DNA of 64,000 nt from Anastrepha obliqua (lineage: Eukaryota; Arthropoda; Insecta; Diptera; Tephritidae), in NCBI RefSeq assembly GCF_027943255.1, contig NC_072897.1, forward strand, positions 61,404,406 to 61,468,405, in the 5' to 3' direction. Position numbers and translations under genes: made by a program. Each line of letters starts with the position of its first letter. Within the stretch, counting starts at the first letter, position 1. The notes below the pieces were generated by a model. It did no database searches and was not told the DNA's origin. It saw only the letters and a program-made list of their open reading frames with translations. Shown here in pieces: positions 1 to 12,001 of the stretch.

Positions 1-740
1 GAGTATTTTTCATGCCGCTCCGTGACTGGGGTCTCGAGATATAGGTCAAAACATGGACCCGGGTAACCTTTGGATGTGTATTTACAATATGGGTATCAAA
101 TGAAAGCTGTTGATAAGTGCTTTAATACGGGGTAATTTTCATACCTATTGATGACTAGGGTCTGGAAATATATGCCAAAACGTGGACCCGCCGTGTCTTT
201 GAACCGAATTAAACCAAACTTACACACATTGTTAAGGAGGTATTGAAGATGGTTTCCGTATAGTTTGGATACCTATTGGTGGATAGGGCTCGAGATATAG
301 GTCAAAACGTGGACCCGGGTAACCTTCGGATGTGTATGTACAATATGGGTATCAAATGGAAGCTGTTGGTGAATGCTTTAGTTCAGAGTATTTCTATCCG
401 CTCTGTGACTAAGGTCTCGAGATAGAGACCAAAACGTGGACCTTAAAATGTGTTTGTACAATATGGATATCAAATGGAAGCTGTTGGTGAATGCTTTAGT
501 ACAGAGTATTTTTCATGCCGCTCCGTGACTGGGGTCTCGAGATATAGGTCAAAACGTGGACCCGGATAACCTTTGGTTGTGTATGTACAATATGGGTATC
601 AAACGAAAGCTGTTGATAAGTGCTTTAATACGGGGTAATTTTCATACCTATTGATGACTAGGGTCTGGAAATATATGCCAAAACGTGGACCCACCGTGTC
701 TTTGCACCGAATTAAACCAAACTTACACACATTGTTAAGT
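1..740 (+). repeat. Tandem array of about 125-bp monomers in H1
   Basis: The motif AAAACGTGGACCC recurs at about 178, 312, 432, 558 and 684, with a variant near 47. Each copy sits inside a monomer that also contains a GGTCTCGAGATA block and a poorly conserved spacer. The same monomer family, reverse-complemented, fills H2 and parts of H3 and H4, so the array belongs to the Helitron rather than to a host satellite. Confidence 0.85.
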
Positions 741-1385
741 AAGTATTGAAAATGGGTTTCGTAAAGTTTGGTTGTAATTCGGAGCAGTGGCAACGGGTAC
801 AGCGTTCTTTTCAGCCAGCCATAATGTTGCTTACTTTTTTAACGCTTGGGGCGGAACTGAACTGTCAAATTGACAGTGTGAGTTACAATGTGTCAATATT
901 TCTTTCTGATTTGGATGCGATAAGGAAAAAACGTAAGTGCAACATGTAAAAACTGTTTGTGAATTTTTTTGGAGTGGATTTTGGAACAGTGAATAATTTC
1001 TTACGAAATTTGAGAATTTAATGTGAAATCCGAATGAAATTATGTTTTCGTGGTAAAAACAATTTTTTTGGTTTTTTTTTTTTTTTGAAAAATATAAATG
1101 GATAATGGTTAAAAAAGCTCCAATGCTTAATAAAACATATAAATTGAAACGAAAAATGCATGGATGATCAGGAAAAAAGACGATTGTTTACTCATATGCG
1201 TTGATTTGAAATTTAAAAACAATCTTCCTTTTTCCTGATTTTCAATTTATATTTTATATTTACTCAAAAACCAAGCGCTTGAATAAAGAATAAAGAAATA
1301 AATAATATGAAAACCATATATTTTCTGTTCTAAACCATATCTATTCTATTTTAGTGTGCCCAGCGAAGGGGGCCGGGTTTGCTAG
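1..1385 (+). mobile_element. Helitron H1, 3' portion (non-autonomous)
   Basis: The element ends at CTAG (1382-1385) followed by a host T. The end is preceded by a short GC-rich palindrome (GCCCAGCGAAGGGGGC), which is the usual Helitron 3' arrangement of a hairpin followed by CTRR. The same tail, inverted, closes H2 at 9707 and H3 at 14051. The left part is a tandem array; the right part (about 740-1330) matches 9770-10390 on the opposite strand. No RepHel coding remains, so it would need transposase in trans. The 5' TC end lies outside the window. Confidence 0.8.
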
Positions 1386-1559
1386 TCTACATATATGGTA
1401 ACAATTCGGGAGTAAATGATTGAATTCCTGCCTAACATATGCCAATGCATAAACGTACATATCTATACAACCTTGATGTCCTAGCATATGTACGTACATA
1501 TTTATATTCTGAACTCTCAGCAAAATAATGCTTATTAGTGTACACCACTTGTACATACA
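1386..1559. repeat. Spacer containing a fragment of a dispersed repeat
   Basis: About 1480-1550 resembles 49345-49410: both have CCTAGC, an A/T-rich block, and a shared segment ending in AATGCTTATTA. I see no gene here. It is probably old repeat into which the errantivirus inserted. Confidence 0.5.
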
Positions 1560-1821
1560 AGTTAACACCAGCAATCGCGCATCCGGCCAAAACTCTATTC
1601 CCACCAATATTGCCGACGACGCATCTGCAGGTTTGCACGTGACAACAACAGCGAATTGCTTTCACGAGTCACGCGGATAATAATGTGCAGCAAGTGGTTG
1701 GAGAATTTAGAATTCTGGTATTTAGACAAAGTTGTCGAATTGAATAATTAGTTTTATTAACTCACCGAACTCAATCGGGAAATAAAATCTTTAAAAATAA
1801 AACCAACAATATTTTACTAAC
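1560..1821 (+). repeat. Possible 5' LTR of the errantivirus
   Basis: The block lies directly upstream of a primer-binding site. It starts with AGTTAAC, as many errantivirus LTRs start with AGT, and contains an AATAAA near 1783. No second copy is present in the window to confirm the boundaries, so the start is a guess from the AGTTAAC motif. Confidence 0.35.
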
Positions 1822-1839
1822 TGGCGCCCAACGTGGGGT
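1822..1839 (+). other. Primer-binding site, tRNA-Lys type
   Basis: The sequence TGGCGCCCAACGTGGGG begins at 1822. It matches the 3' end of tRNA-Lys, the primer used by gypsy-type errantiviruses and many retroviruses. It places the LTR end at about 1821 and predicts gag downstream, which is found at 2285. Confidence 0.7.
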
Positions 1840-2284
1840 CATCTGATAAATACTTTTAAAAGGGACACGCAAGTTTATCCTTATAAAGGACACGCGGGCT
1901 GGGCCATGGATCCGAACCCACCTAATAACAAAAAAATTGTGAGGTGAAATTCGATTAAAAATTGAAAATTGTGAACTAATTAAAAATACCACCACACATA
2001 AAAACTTATACAACTTTTAATTAAAAAAATTTGTTTCTGCATTGCACGCCACAACGAGGCGTTGCCAGCGAGGGACCAAAAGACGAATAAACAGCCCGGA
2101 GCAGCTCTCAGCAGACATACACAAATAGCCTAAGATGAAAATATTAATGTATGTGGAAAGTTCAGCAGCTAAATAGTAAATATAATATTACTATATTAAT
2201 AATATAAATAATAAATATAAAATTAAAAATTAAATTATAAAATTACTAATTTTGAGATTTCCTTCACTCGGGCAAGACAAAGCA

Positions 2285-2916
2285 ATGGATTTCCAAACTT
2301 TCCAAACCATTCTCAATACAGCAATCCGTAGAGCAACGGAGCAACCTAGACAGGAATTCCAGGCCGGCATAGACGAACTGAGAAATAGACTGGCACGAAT
2401 AGAGACACCAACTCAGGTCAATCAATATGACCCGGTCACACTACAACCTAATATACCGTGTAATGAATCCTTAGATCTAGTAAAGACCATGGCAGAATTT
2501 AAGGGTGATCCTGCCCGTTGTGTCTCCTGGAGGCAAGCGGTGCACACTGCATATAAACTGTTTGAAAGATACGAAGGCAGCTCGAATAACTATGAGGCGA
2601 TATGAATCATCCGGAATAAAGTGATAGGGGCAGCGGATAGCGCATTTTTATTTCAAGACCCAATCGTCCTTTGTGTGACATTCTTTTCTCTTCCAGGTCT
2701 AGTGATCCTCCTTCCGCATCGGCCTTAGCACAGGAGCTCGAGGCAAATCAAGCTAGGTCCATGCTTGCGTATTCCTTTAATACCCAAATCAGTCAGTGTC
2801 CTAACCAGTACCCATATTTACTACAATACCGCAGGATACCACCGACAAACTTCAGTATCGATGGATGTAGACCCATCCCTTTCAAGGCTAATACAAAACA
2901 AATCTCTAACCATTAA
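2285..2916 (+). pseudogene. gag: Errantivirus gag pseudogene
   Basis: Translation from the ATG at 2285 gives about 107 residues of an errantivirus-type Gag N-terminus, including the ESLD...MAEFKGDP and SWRQAVHTAYK blocks. The frame then stops at about 2605. A C-terminal Gag piece (CDILFSSRSSDPPSASALAQ) follows in another frame at 2671-2916. Roughly the middle of the capsid region is missing between the two, so this is an internally deleted, shifted copy. Structural role only; no enzymatic domain. Confidence 0.75.
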
Positions 2917-3167
2917 AGGGAAATGATGACAGGTACCGCCATGAAGGAGCCTATCCAAAGACATATCGTCCGTTGCAGGCAACATATGTAGGTGGCATGT
3001 TTAACCGAAACGCTACCCAGATAAAATAATAATAACATTGTCCAGGAATAGGACGAACCTGAAGGAGAATATTAGAATGATAGTCGATATGTCTTTTACT
3101 ATCAAAATGAAGAGGATTCCCAGGATGAACCGGAGGACGACATTAATTTTTTAAGACAAAGTCCCAC

Positions 3168-3353
3168 TTGCCCTATGTCGAAAGGACGCTCGGGGGAAGA
3201 GGTCTAAAATTCCTCATGGACACTGGTCCTGCAAAGAGCTATATAAAACAGCTTAAGGCCCTAAAAGGAATCCAAACCCGTAAAACAGTCCTTTACACTG
3301 AAATCAATTCAATAAATATTTTTAACAAAAATGCTAAATTGCTTATTTTACAG
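3168..3353 (+). pseudogene. pro: Errantivirus aspartic protease fragment
   Basis: The frame contains LKFLMDTGPAKSYIK, the retropepsin active-site block with DTG followed by a substitution-rich flap region. Coding is cut at 3353 by the hAT insertion and appears to continue for a few codons after 6532. About 250 bp between gag and this piece (2917-3167) is eroded gag-pol junction without an open frame. Confidence 0.65.
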
Positions 3354-6300
3354 CAGTCTTTCCCAACCTTTTTTAGGCCATGCCTCACCTTAACATTTCT
3401 AAAATTTTTATGCCCCCATACATAATTTTTAACCTTTAAAAAATGTTTTGTTCCCTTAAGAAATATAAATGATAAGTTTTAGGAAGGAATCACTATGAAA
3501 TTGTTATCAAAACATCGTAAGTAAAATTTCAAAACATATAATGAAAAACTGAAATTCAAAATAATTTTAATATTGATTTTTTTATATTCATTTCGTGCGA
3601 TCCTTGCGCTTGATGCTTGCTGCACAGAGATTTTATATTAGGTTCCAATTTACTTAGCTTTAATCTCAAGTCTCCACGTTGTGTTATATCAAGTCGATTT
3701 CTTTTTTTTATCAGTAAATCATTTACAGCACTAAATCCACATTCAGCTAAATATGAAGATGGAAACGGTAGTAAAATTTTTCTTGCACATTTGGTTGCAT
3801 TTGGGTATTTAGTTCCAGTTCCTTCACAAAGTCATGCCATCGCTCCTTTTATATTAAATAAAGTTTTTACGGATTCATCATTTTGCAATTCTGCGAGTTC
3901 TTCTTGATACTGCATATTTGATGTATCAGACAAATCCACTAATATTGGCTGCATCATCCATGTTGGGAAATCAATTCGTTTTAAATCAGAAAATCTTTCT
4001 TTTAAATCAGCGGATAGAACATTCAAATGATTGACAATAACAAGTAAAGCGGTATCAGTTACTTCACATTTTTGGAGCCAATGAAATTGTTCAAAGTTTT
4101 TGTTGTTAATGTGTTTCTGATATAACTCTATATTGGTAATGAAACCAAATATCTTTGTTTTTGCATCGACAAGTGTTTTATTTGGTCCTTGAAGTTGCTT
4201 ATTTAATGTACTTAGTTTTTCAAAGATATCGGCTAAATAACTTACAAATGCTTTACCACCGATTGTTAACAGATACTTCATTTCAGGTTTGTCGCTTGAA
4301 AAATCACTAAGAGTGTCAAACAGTTGGATAAATCTTTTCAAGCAGTTGCTTTTGGATAGCCATCTTACTTCAGTATGAAGTAAAAGTCTCACATGGTCTT
4401 CATTTTGTTGTTCACAAAATAACTTGAAAAGACGTTCACATTTGGCACTAGCTTTAATAGCATTAACACACTTTATTACTGTATGTAGTACTTCATTTAG
4501 AACAGGCGAGATATTTTTAGCTACCAAGTTTTCCTTATGAATAACACAATGTACAATAATCATTTCTGGATTCGCATCTTTCATCAATTTTAAGCAGCCA
4601 TTTTTCTTGCCCATCATATTAGGGGCGCCATCTGCAGCACAAGATGTTATATTTTTCATTGGTATATCATTGACATCTAAGTAGTTTTTTAACTTATTAT
4701 ATATATCTTTGGAGGTAGTGGTGCTTTCTAATCTTTTACAGAACAACATTTCTACAGTAAAATGCCCTTCATCAATATATCTTACATAGGTTATCATACT
4801 GCCTCACTGTCTCTCAAAGTTGATTCATCCATTTGTACTGAGAAATTTCTTGTTTTCAGCTTTTCAATAAGTTGTTTTTCAATATCTTCACTCATTTCAT
4901 CTATTCTTCTGCTAACAGTATTGTTACTGAGTGGCATAGCTTTTACATCTTTGTCATCTTTTTCCATTTCCGTTTCAAGAAATGCTGATATTGACGGTTT
5001 TATCAAATTCTCTCCTATAGTGTGATTTTTTCCAGTTTTAGCGATTAATAAAGAAATTTGATAACTAGCCTCAGAAAGACGATTATTTGTTAAAGAACGA
5101 GCAGTAAATAGAGACTGTAATGTTGTTCTTTTTTCAAACTTTTCTTTTAAAGTTTTAAAGTAACTCAAATCTGAATTTATATGAGCACTATGTTTCGCCT
5201 TCAAATGCGCCTCAAGACGACCTCGTTTCATTGATTCGTTGGTCAAGCATTGCTGGCATAAAAGACAAAACGGCATCCGCTCATCGTGAACAGCGGGTAT
5301 GAACCCAAATTTTAAATATTCCTCCGAATATTGACGAGTTTTTTTCTTGTTTGTTCCACTCATTTTATTATGGGCTAAAAAAAATCAATTAAAAAACAAT
5401 ATAATAAAATATGTGTTAAAATTAATTCAATATGACAGAGTAAACGTATGACGCAAAGAAACATATTTATTTAAATGTATATAATACGATTAGCGATATT
5501 TTTTTCACTTGACAAAAATTTCTGGAAAGTTAAATGCTTCTAAAATTAAAATAAATATAAATAAAATCAAATACTTACCAATTATATCTGTTTAAGCAAA
5601 AATATACAACGTGATCACTTCGAAGCTGTACAAGCAATGAATTTTATTGAGCGTCTCATTTTAAGTACAAAGGAAAATAACTGTTTAAAGCTAACTGTGC
5701 ATAAATACCATATGTATGTATGTACATCATGAAGTAAATAACAGATGCGTACGAAGAAATAATACCAATACATAGTAGATATGTTATAGTACATAGGAAG
5801 TTGCTATAAATTAAGGTGGTGCCAGATTGGTGGAATTCTAAACAATATCTATACAATATTGTTGTTGGTGGGTGTTAAAATAACAATAACTAAATAATAA
5901 TTATATAATTTTATTTAGAATATAACAACTTAAATACTTTTATATATTGAAAACTGGTTGCGTATCTTGAGCGAACGATGTCGACTATATTACTGATCGT
6001 GTTATGATGCGCATTGCGCAGTCATGAGTTATGTATGCATGTGAGTAATACGACATAAGCGTAACTGTTACAATATATTATATCTAAATATATTTGTTAA
6101 ATCAACGATTACTTGACGGATACTTATTTCAAATTAATACCAACTGAATGATGTGAAACACTTCAGAAGTTGAGTTGGGCCAATTAGGTGCGAACAACGC
6201 TGTTGTTTAGCGAGTTTTAAAACGTCCGGGGTTCCCCGCGACAGGTGGCGCACTCCACGATGAATCCCCGACGAAGTTTACTTGACGAGTCTAATTACCC

Positions 6301-6523
6301 AGTTGATATTTTGGTAACGTCAAACGAAATTATACCTAATAATTATTTACAGCATTTTTTTAAGAATTTGCCTTTTTTGTTAAATTTGTCACCGATATTT
6401 AGCATTGCATTTAAATAACCCAAAGCGAAAGGGTTAAAGTCGTGTCGAGTCCATTTTAAAATTGCCCCCCTTAACTATCAAATTGCCCCCTGTTGGGCGT
6501 GGGCCCCACGTTGGGAAACACTG
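3354..6523 (-). mobile_element. ZBED5-type hAT transposon, nearly complete
   Basis: The left end reads CAGTCTTTCCCAACC and the right end, reverse-complemented, reads CAGTGTTTCCCAACG. These are hAT-type terminal inverted repeats. The flanks TTTTACAG (3346-3353) and TTCTACAG (6524-6531) are an 8-bp target duplication with one mismatch. Total length is 3170 bp. The transposase reads on the minus strand; the 5' side (5364-6523) is non-coding. It sits in the protease region of the errantivirus. Confidence 0.88.
3556..5363 (-). pseudogene. hAT transposase, ZBED5-like, two lesions
   Basis: Two long frames and a tail make up one gene of about 600 codons. The N-terminus (4794-5363) has a BED-like finger with CLLCQQCL and HLKAKH. 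The middle (3832-4797) carries the RNase H-like core, with CAADGAPNM and an HCVIHKENL block. The tail (3556-3831) carries the hAT dimerisation region, LPFPSSYLAECGFSAVNDLL. A one-base loss near 4795 shifts the frame and a TGA at 3832-3834 (probably from TGG) stops it; otherwise the gene is well kept. The family resembles the domesticated ZBED5/SCAND3 group, but TIRs and a target duplication show this is a transposon copy. Confidence 0.85.
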
Positions 6524-6577
6524 TTCTACAGTGTCTAGACATGTTTGATGGAATAGAGTTTTCCAATAAGAGGTGTT

Positions 6578-6955
6578 ATTGGTGAATGGATTACGCTATC
6601 GAGAGATGATTAAAGATTTTTAATGGCTTAAATTGGATGGTATTGATCTGGACAACGTTTATTTTCAACAAGACGGCGCTACGTAGCACACAACAACGAA
6701 ACCATTGATCTTTTGCGGAAAAAGTTTCCGGACCGTGTTATCTCTCGAAGAGGTGATCACAATTGGCCACCGAGATCTAGTGATTTAACACCCTCGGACT
6801 TTTTTCTTTTGATCCACGTGAAAGAGAAGGTCTACGCCAACAGCCCAGGGTCAATTCGAGACCTCAAAGATGGAATTCGTGAGGCTATAGAGGACATAGG
6901 GCAGCCACTTTGCTATTCGATTATGGAAATTTTCATGAAAAGGATATTGTCCTGA
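6578..6955 (+). pseudogene. DD41D mariner transposase fragment
   Basis: This is the C-terminal half of a mariner-like transposase. It shows FQQDGAT followed by a stop, then RKKFPDRVISRRGDHNWPPR and SSDLTPSDFFL, the same layout as the complete DD41D copies at 38436 and 45518. It has frameshifts and no visible TIRs. It lies where the errantivirus RT should be, so the RT was lost during or after this insertion. Confidence 0.75.
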
Positions 6956-6956
6956 C

Positions 6957-7960
6957 AACAGAAGAAATTTATGCAGCCAATGAGAGAGAGCTATTGGCGA
7001 TAGTATGGAGCATCTTTTCTGGCTATCAACCACTTACGTTTGCTCTGTCCGAGAAAAATCCAAACACAAAGATGAAAAGGTGGCGCAGTTTCCTGCAAGA
7101 GTATTCACCACAATTTCACCATAAGCCAGGAAGAGAAAATTTCGTCGCTGATGCGCTCTCCCAGCGACATATAAATGCGCTGGATCACGAGGTAGATTCA
7201 GAAAGCGTAGCCGCTAAAAATGAGGGGTAACTTACCCAAACAATATCCACAGTACGAAATCCCATTAATTGCTTCCGAACTTCCGAAACATTCTTGAAGA
7301 AGGCAACACATTATCAGTTAGCACGACAATAATATTTAAATCACGAGTGAGGCATCGAATAACTTTAATAGCCTACGTGATCTAACAAAACCCATGAAAC
7401 AGTGTGTTAATGAACGTTTTTAACGGATAGCTATGTGAACTGCCCACTTTGGCACGAATCCAAATTGAACTAATCACAGCTTTGCCTTCTGTAAAGTTCC
7501 CTCACACCTCAAAGCAGGTAGTCGACTTAATTAAAGAATATCAACGCGAAATCCTCCAAACCGAACATAATCGAGCCCATAGGTCGTTTCGTGAAAACGA
7601 ACAATAAGTCCTGAAGAGCTATTATATTCCCGACATACGAAAAATCATAAAAGAAATGATTTCGAACTGCAAAATACGTCATGAGGCAAAATACCAGCGT
7701 AATCCCAGAATAGGATCAAGCTCTATACCCAGGAGAAATGCTTCACGTTGATATTTACCCAACCGCAATAGATATATTTTCCAAATTAGCAACAGTTTTT
7801 TTAACGAACCCATCTATGAACTAAATTTCTACAAGAATACCAAAGTGTTAGTTTTCGACAATGAAAAAGGTCATTGATTTGGGAAACATTCAAAGCAATT
7901 CTGAAAAATCACCACAAATACACCACACCACCTGAGCACAGTACGAAAAAAAAACAAAAA
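6957..7960 (+). pseudogene. pol: Errantivirus RNase H and integrase remnant
   Basis: The frame to 7230 carries gypsy RNase H: AANERELLAIVW, YQPLTFALSEKNPN, and the tether-like KPGRENFVADALSQRHI. From 7231 to about 7960 only frame-shifted integrase traces remain, such as PQYEIPLIASELPKHS. The piece is cut at about 7960-7979 by a composite repeat and resumes in scraps near 12520. Confidence 0.75.
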
Positions 7961-7978
7961 AACCAAATAAATAAAAAA

Positions 7979-8370
7979 TAGTTTAAAAAAACTAAAAAAC
8001 ACGCTTTTATTGCTAATCGAACTAAAAAGTAGAAAATAAATTTTAATGACAAAGGGACCTATAATGAAGTAATAGCAAATCGAACGATCAGTCATAGTCA
8101 ACTATCTCAGAACAGAATTATAACAAAAATTAAGATACAAATAGAGTAATTCAAATTAGAGTTAAAAGCGTGGGATGCATTTTGCTTCACTTTCATAACA
8201 TTCTGTACATAGGTAGTTGCCATTAGAATGATTGTAATATTTACTATATCAAAGCATACAAAAGGAATTTTGTTTTAAGTCTAATTATTTAACAGTCTAA
8301 CAAATGTAAAAAAAAATTATTTTCAGTAGTTACTTTAAAAGTTATTCACGAAAAACCAAAAAAATGCCCT
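7979..8370 (+). repeat. Composite repeat X, left module (copy X1)
   Basis: The segment from TAGTTTAAAAAAACT to about 8167 is nearly identical to both arms of the inverted repeat at 43866-44204. It marks the left end of a repeat whose right module is at 12198-12489. Both copies of X sit inside gypsy-type pol genes. No protein is encoded. To 8370 I see no further recognisable structure. Confidence 0.7.
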
Positions 8371-8380
8371 GACAAAGGTG

Positions 8381-8682
8381 TACACACGTTATAGTAGGAC
8401 ACTTATTATGCTCTTCTTTTCTGCGAATACTTAACTGTAAAGTACCGTTTATTTTATTTTGTGGTTCTACTTTTCATTCTTCTTAAAATTTATGGCTTTT
8501 TGTCTTTTGTGTACGATCGGAAAAATGTCGCTACACACGTTATATTAGGACACTTATTTTGCTCTTCTTTTCTGCGAATACTTAACTGTAAAGTACCGTT
8601 TATTTTATTTTGTGGTTCTACTTTTCATTCTTCTTAAAATTTATGGCATTTTGTCTTTTGTGTACGATCGGAAAAATGTCGC
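8381..8682 (+). repeat. 151-bp tandem duplication over a Tc1 5' end
   Basis: 8381-8531 and 8532-8682 are near-identical, both starting TACACACGTTATA. The unit carries the 5' untranslated region and the AAAAATGTCGCT start-codon context of the transposase that follows. Only the second copy leads into coding sequence. Confidence 0.85.
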
Positions 8683-9450
8683 TCCGCAAAGAAATCTCTA
8701 CTGATTTGAGAAAATTAGTTGTTGAGTACAGAAGTAATAAGACATCCTTTGGTTAAATAGCTGATTTATTGCATTTAAGCAAGTCTACGGTACAAACTGT
8801 TTGTAAAAACTTTGAAACAACCAATTCTCTGGAGATTAAGCCGCGTAGTGGCCGGCCCAAGAAGCTCAACCGGAGAGATGTAATCTTTATTCGCAAAGCA
8901 GTGAATTAGAATCCGAAAATAAATGCTACTGATTTGGCCCAAGAGGTAGCCGAGAGGTATCAAATTGTTGTCCACCCACGTACAATAAGCAGGACCCTTA
9001 ATAATGAAGGTAACATCTGCAGAACTCCTCGCAAGAAGCCCCTTATAAGCGAGAAAAACTGAAAGCTTCGTATGGAGTTTGCAAAAAAGTACCTTATAAG
9101 GGAATAGAATTTTGGAAACTAGTTTTATTCACTGATAAGTCCAAATACAACATATTTGGATACGACGGCAAAGCCAAAGTTTGGAGAAAACCAAACACTG
9201 CCATGGATCCTAGGAATCTGATTCCGACTGTAAGGCATGGTGGTGGCAGTGTCATGGTTTGGGGAGCAGTTACAGCCACAGGAGCTGGAAACCTCGTTTT
9301 CATTGAAGGAAATATGGATCGCTTCTAATACAAGCACATTTTGGAACAAAACCTGATGCCATCCGTGGACAAACGAGACCTAGGCTCGAGCTGGATCTTC
9401 CAGCAAGATAATGACCTGAAGCATTCTGCGCAAATCGTCAAGGACTAGCT
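8676..9450 (+). pseudogene. Tc1-like transposase relic
   Basis: The ATG at 8676 opens a paired helix-turn-helix domain (SLRKEISTDLRKLVVEYRS, then LLHLSKSTVQTVCKNFE). A second domain follows with RPKKLNRRDV and VHPRTISRTL, and then broken catalytic sequence ending in the SSWIFQQDNDLKHSA region. Several stops and frameshifts are present, and the region after the second catalytic Asp is lost. Weakly matching ends near 8384 and 9510 suggest degenerate TIRs. It lies inside composite repeat X1. Confidence 0.75.
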
Positions 9451-9706
9451 GCTGTATTACATTTTATAATAAGTAATAAGAGGACAAAACGTTCATGGAC
9501 ACACGCTTTTTTCTGTAAAATGAATCCCTATTTAATAATATTTGACAAAAATTTTATTAGAATTATGTTTACAGACCTGTTTTCTTTCCCGGCATCCATT
9601 TCATTTAGTTTTTATTTTGCTGTTTCTCCTTACATTCGTAATAATAATTATCGATAACACAGAAAACACAGGGTTGTATGCCAAAAAATATCGTTATTAT
9701 CAAGGA

Positions 9707-12001
9707 CTAGCAAACCCCGCCCCCTTCGCTGGGCACACTAAAATAGAATAGATATGGTTTAGAACAGAAAATATATGGTTTTCATATTATTTATTTCTTT
9801 ATTCTTTATTCAATCGCTTTGGCAAAAACAATATTTTTTGTTTTTCTATTTGTTTTTGAGTAAATATAAAATACAAATTGAAAATCAGGAAAAAAGAAGA
9901 TTGTTTTTAAATTTCAAATCAACGCAAATGAATAACTAAGAAACAACCGTCTTTTTCCTGATCATCCATGAATTTTTCGTTTCAATTTATATGTTTTATT
10001 AAGCATTGGAGCTTTTTTAACCATTATCCATTTATATTTTTCAAAAAAAAAAAAAAACGAAAAAAATTGTTTTTTCCACGAACACATAATTTCATTCGGA
10101 TTTCACATTAAATTCTCAAATTTCGTAAGAAATTATTCACTGTTCCAAAATCCACTCCAAAAAAATTCACAAACAATTTTTACATGTTGCACTTACGCTT
10201 TTTCCTTATGGCATCCAAATCAGAAAGAAATATTGACACATTGTAACTCACACTGTCAATTTGACAGTTCAGTTCCGCCCCACGCGTTAAAAAAGTAAGC
10301 GACATTATGGCTGGCTCAAAAGAACGCTGTACCCGTTGCCAGTGCTCCGAATTACAACCAAACTTTACGAAACCCATTTTCAATACTTACTTAACAATGT
10401 GCGTAAGTTTGGTTTAATTCGGTGCAAAGACACGGCGGGTCCACGTTTTGGCATATATTTCGAGACCCTAGTCATCAATAGGTATGAAAATTACCCCGTA
10501 TTAAAGCACTTATCAACAGCTTTCATTTGATATCCATATTGTACAAACACATTCTAGGGTCCACGTTTTGGTCTCTATCTCAAGACCCTAGTCACGGAGC
10601 GGATGGAAATACTCTGAACTAAAGCATTCACCAACAGCTTCCATTTGATACCCATATTGTACATACACATCCGAAGGTTACCCGGGTCCACGTTTTGACC
10701 TATATCTCGAGACCCTATCTACCAATAGGTATCCATACTATACGGAAACCATCTTCAATACCTCCTTAACAATGTGTGTAAGTTTGGTTTAATTCGGTGC
10801 AAAGACACGGCGGGTCCACGTTTTGGCATATATTTCCAGACCCTAGTCATCAATAGGTATGAAAATTACCCCGTATTAAAGCACTTATCAACAGCTTTCA
10901 TTTGATACCCATATTGTACATACACATCCGAAGGTTACCCGGGTCCACGTTTTGACCTATATCTCGAGACCCTATCTACCAATAGGTATCCATACTATAC
11001 GGAAACCATCTTCAATACCTACTTAACAATGTGTGTAAGTTTGGTTTAATTCGGTGCAAAGTCACGGCGGGTCCACGTTTTGGCATATATTTCGAGACCC
11101 TAGTCATCAATAGGTATGAAAATTATCCCGTATTAAAGCACTTATCAACAGCTTTCATTTGATATCCATATTGTACAAACACATTCTAGGGTCCACGTTT
11201 TGGTCTCTATCTCGAGACCCTAGTCACGGAGCGGATGGAAATACTCTGAACTAAAGCATTCACCAACAGCTTCCATTTGATACCCATATTGTACATACAC
11301 ATCCGAAGGTTACCCGGGTCCACGTTTTGACCTATATCGCGAGACCCTATCTACCAATAGGTATCCATACTATACGGAAACCATCTTCAATACCTCCTTA
11401 ACAATGTGTGTAAGTTTGGTTTAATTCGGTTCAAAGACACGGCGGGTCCACGTTTTGGCATATATTTCGAGACCCTAGTCATCAATAGGTATGAAAATTA
11501 CCCCGTATTAAAGCACTTATCAACAGCTTTCATTTGATACCCATATTGTACATACACAACCAAAGGTTACCCGGGTCCACGTTTTGACCTATATCTCGAG
11601 ACCCCAGTCACGGAGCGGCATGAAAAATACTCTGTACTAAAGCATTCACCAACAGCTTCAATTTGATATCCATATTGTACAAACACATTCTAGGGTCCAC
11701 GTTTTGGTCTCTATCTCGAGACCCTAGTCACGGAGCGGCATGAAGGATACTCTGGACTAAAGCATTCACTAACAGCTTCCATTTGATACCCATATTGTAC
11801 ATACACATCCGAAGGTTACCCGGGTCCACGTTTTGACCTATATCTCGAGCCCTATTTCCAAAATAAAATATGATCCATGTTACTCGTGGATGATGTAGCT
11901 TTCGAATGGTGAAAGAATTTTTAAAATCGGTCCAGTAGTTTTTGAGCCTATTCGTAACAAACAAACAAACAAAGTTTTCCTCTTTATAATATTAGTATAG
12001 A
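9707..12001 (-). mobile_element. Helitron H2, complete non-autonomous copy
   Basis: On the minus strand the element starts TCTATACTAATATTATAAAG at 12001 and ends GGGTTTGCTAG at 9707. It is flanked by host A and T, as expected for insertion between A and T without target duplication. The 3' end has the same GCCC..GGGC hairpin as H1 and H3. At 2295 bp it has no Rep or helicase, so it is mobilised in trans. Its body is mostly a 12-monomer tandem array plus an A/T-rich 3' section shared with H1. Confidence 0.88.
10420..11850 (-). repeat. Twelve-monomer tandem array inside H2
   Basis: The motif GGGTCCACGTTTTG occurs about every 121-129 bp, near 10440, 10560, 10688, 10815, 10942, 11071, 11192, 11318, 11446, 11575, 11696 and 11825. 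At least two monomer subtypes (GGCATATATTTC and ACCTATATCTCGAG) recur in a higher-order pattern. No coding potential is seen. Confidence 0.9.

Noticed and set aside
746..949. 67-codon frame repeated at 10180-10383 and 15033-15236 as a possible small Helitron gene
   Set aside because: Conservation is no better than in the surrounding non-coding Helitron sequence, and the product resembles nothing known. It is kept only because the element is repeated.
6240..6256. ACAGGTGGCGC match to the DD41D TIR at 17886
   Set aside because: It lies inside the hAT non-coding region and has no paired end or TA-flanked partner. Chance or very short relic.
9707..12001. CRISPR-like array from regularly spaced repeats
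   Set aside because: Monomers are head-to-tail repeats without unique spacers, and they lie within Helitron ends. The sequence is clearly eukaryotic.
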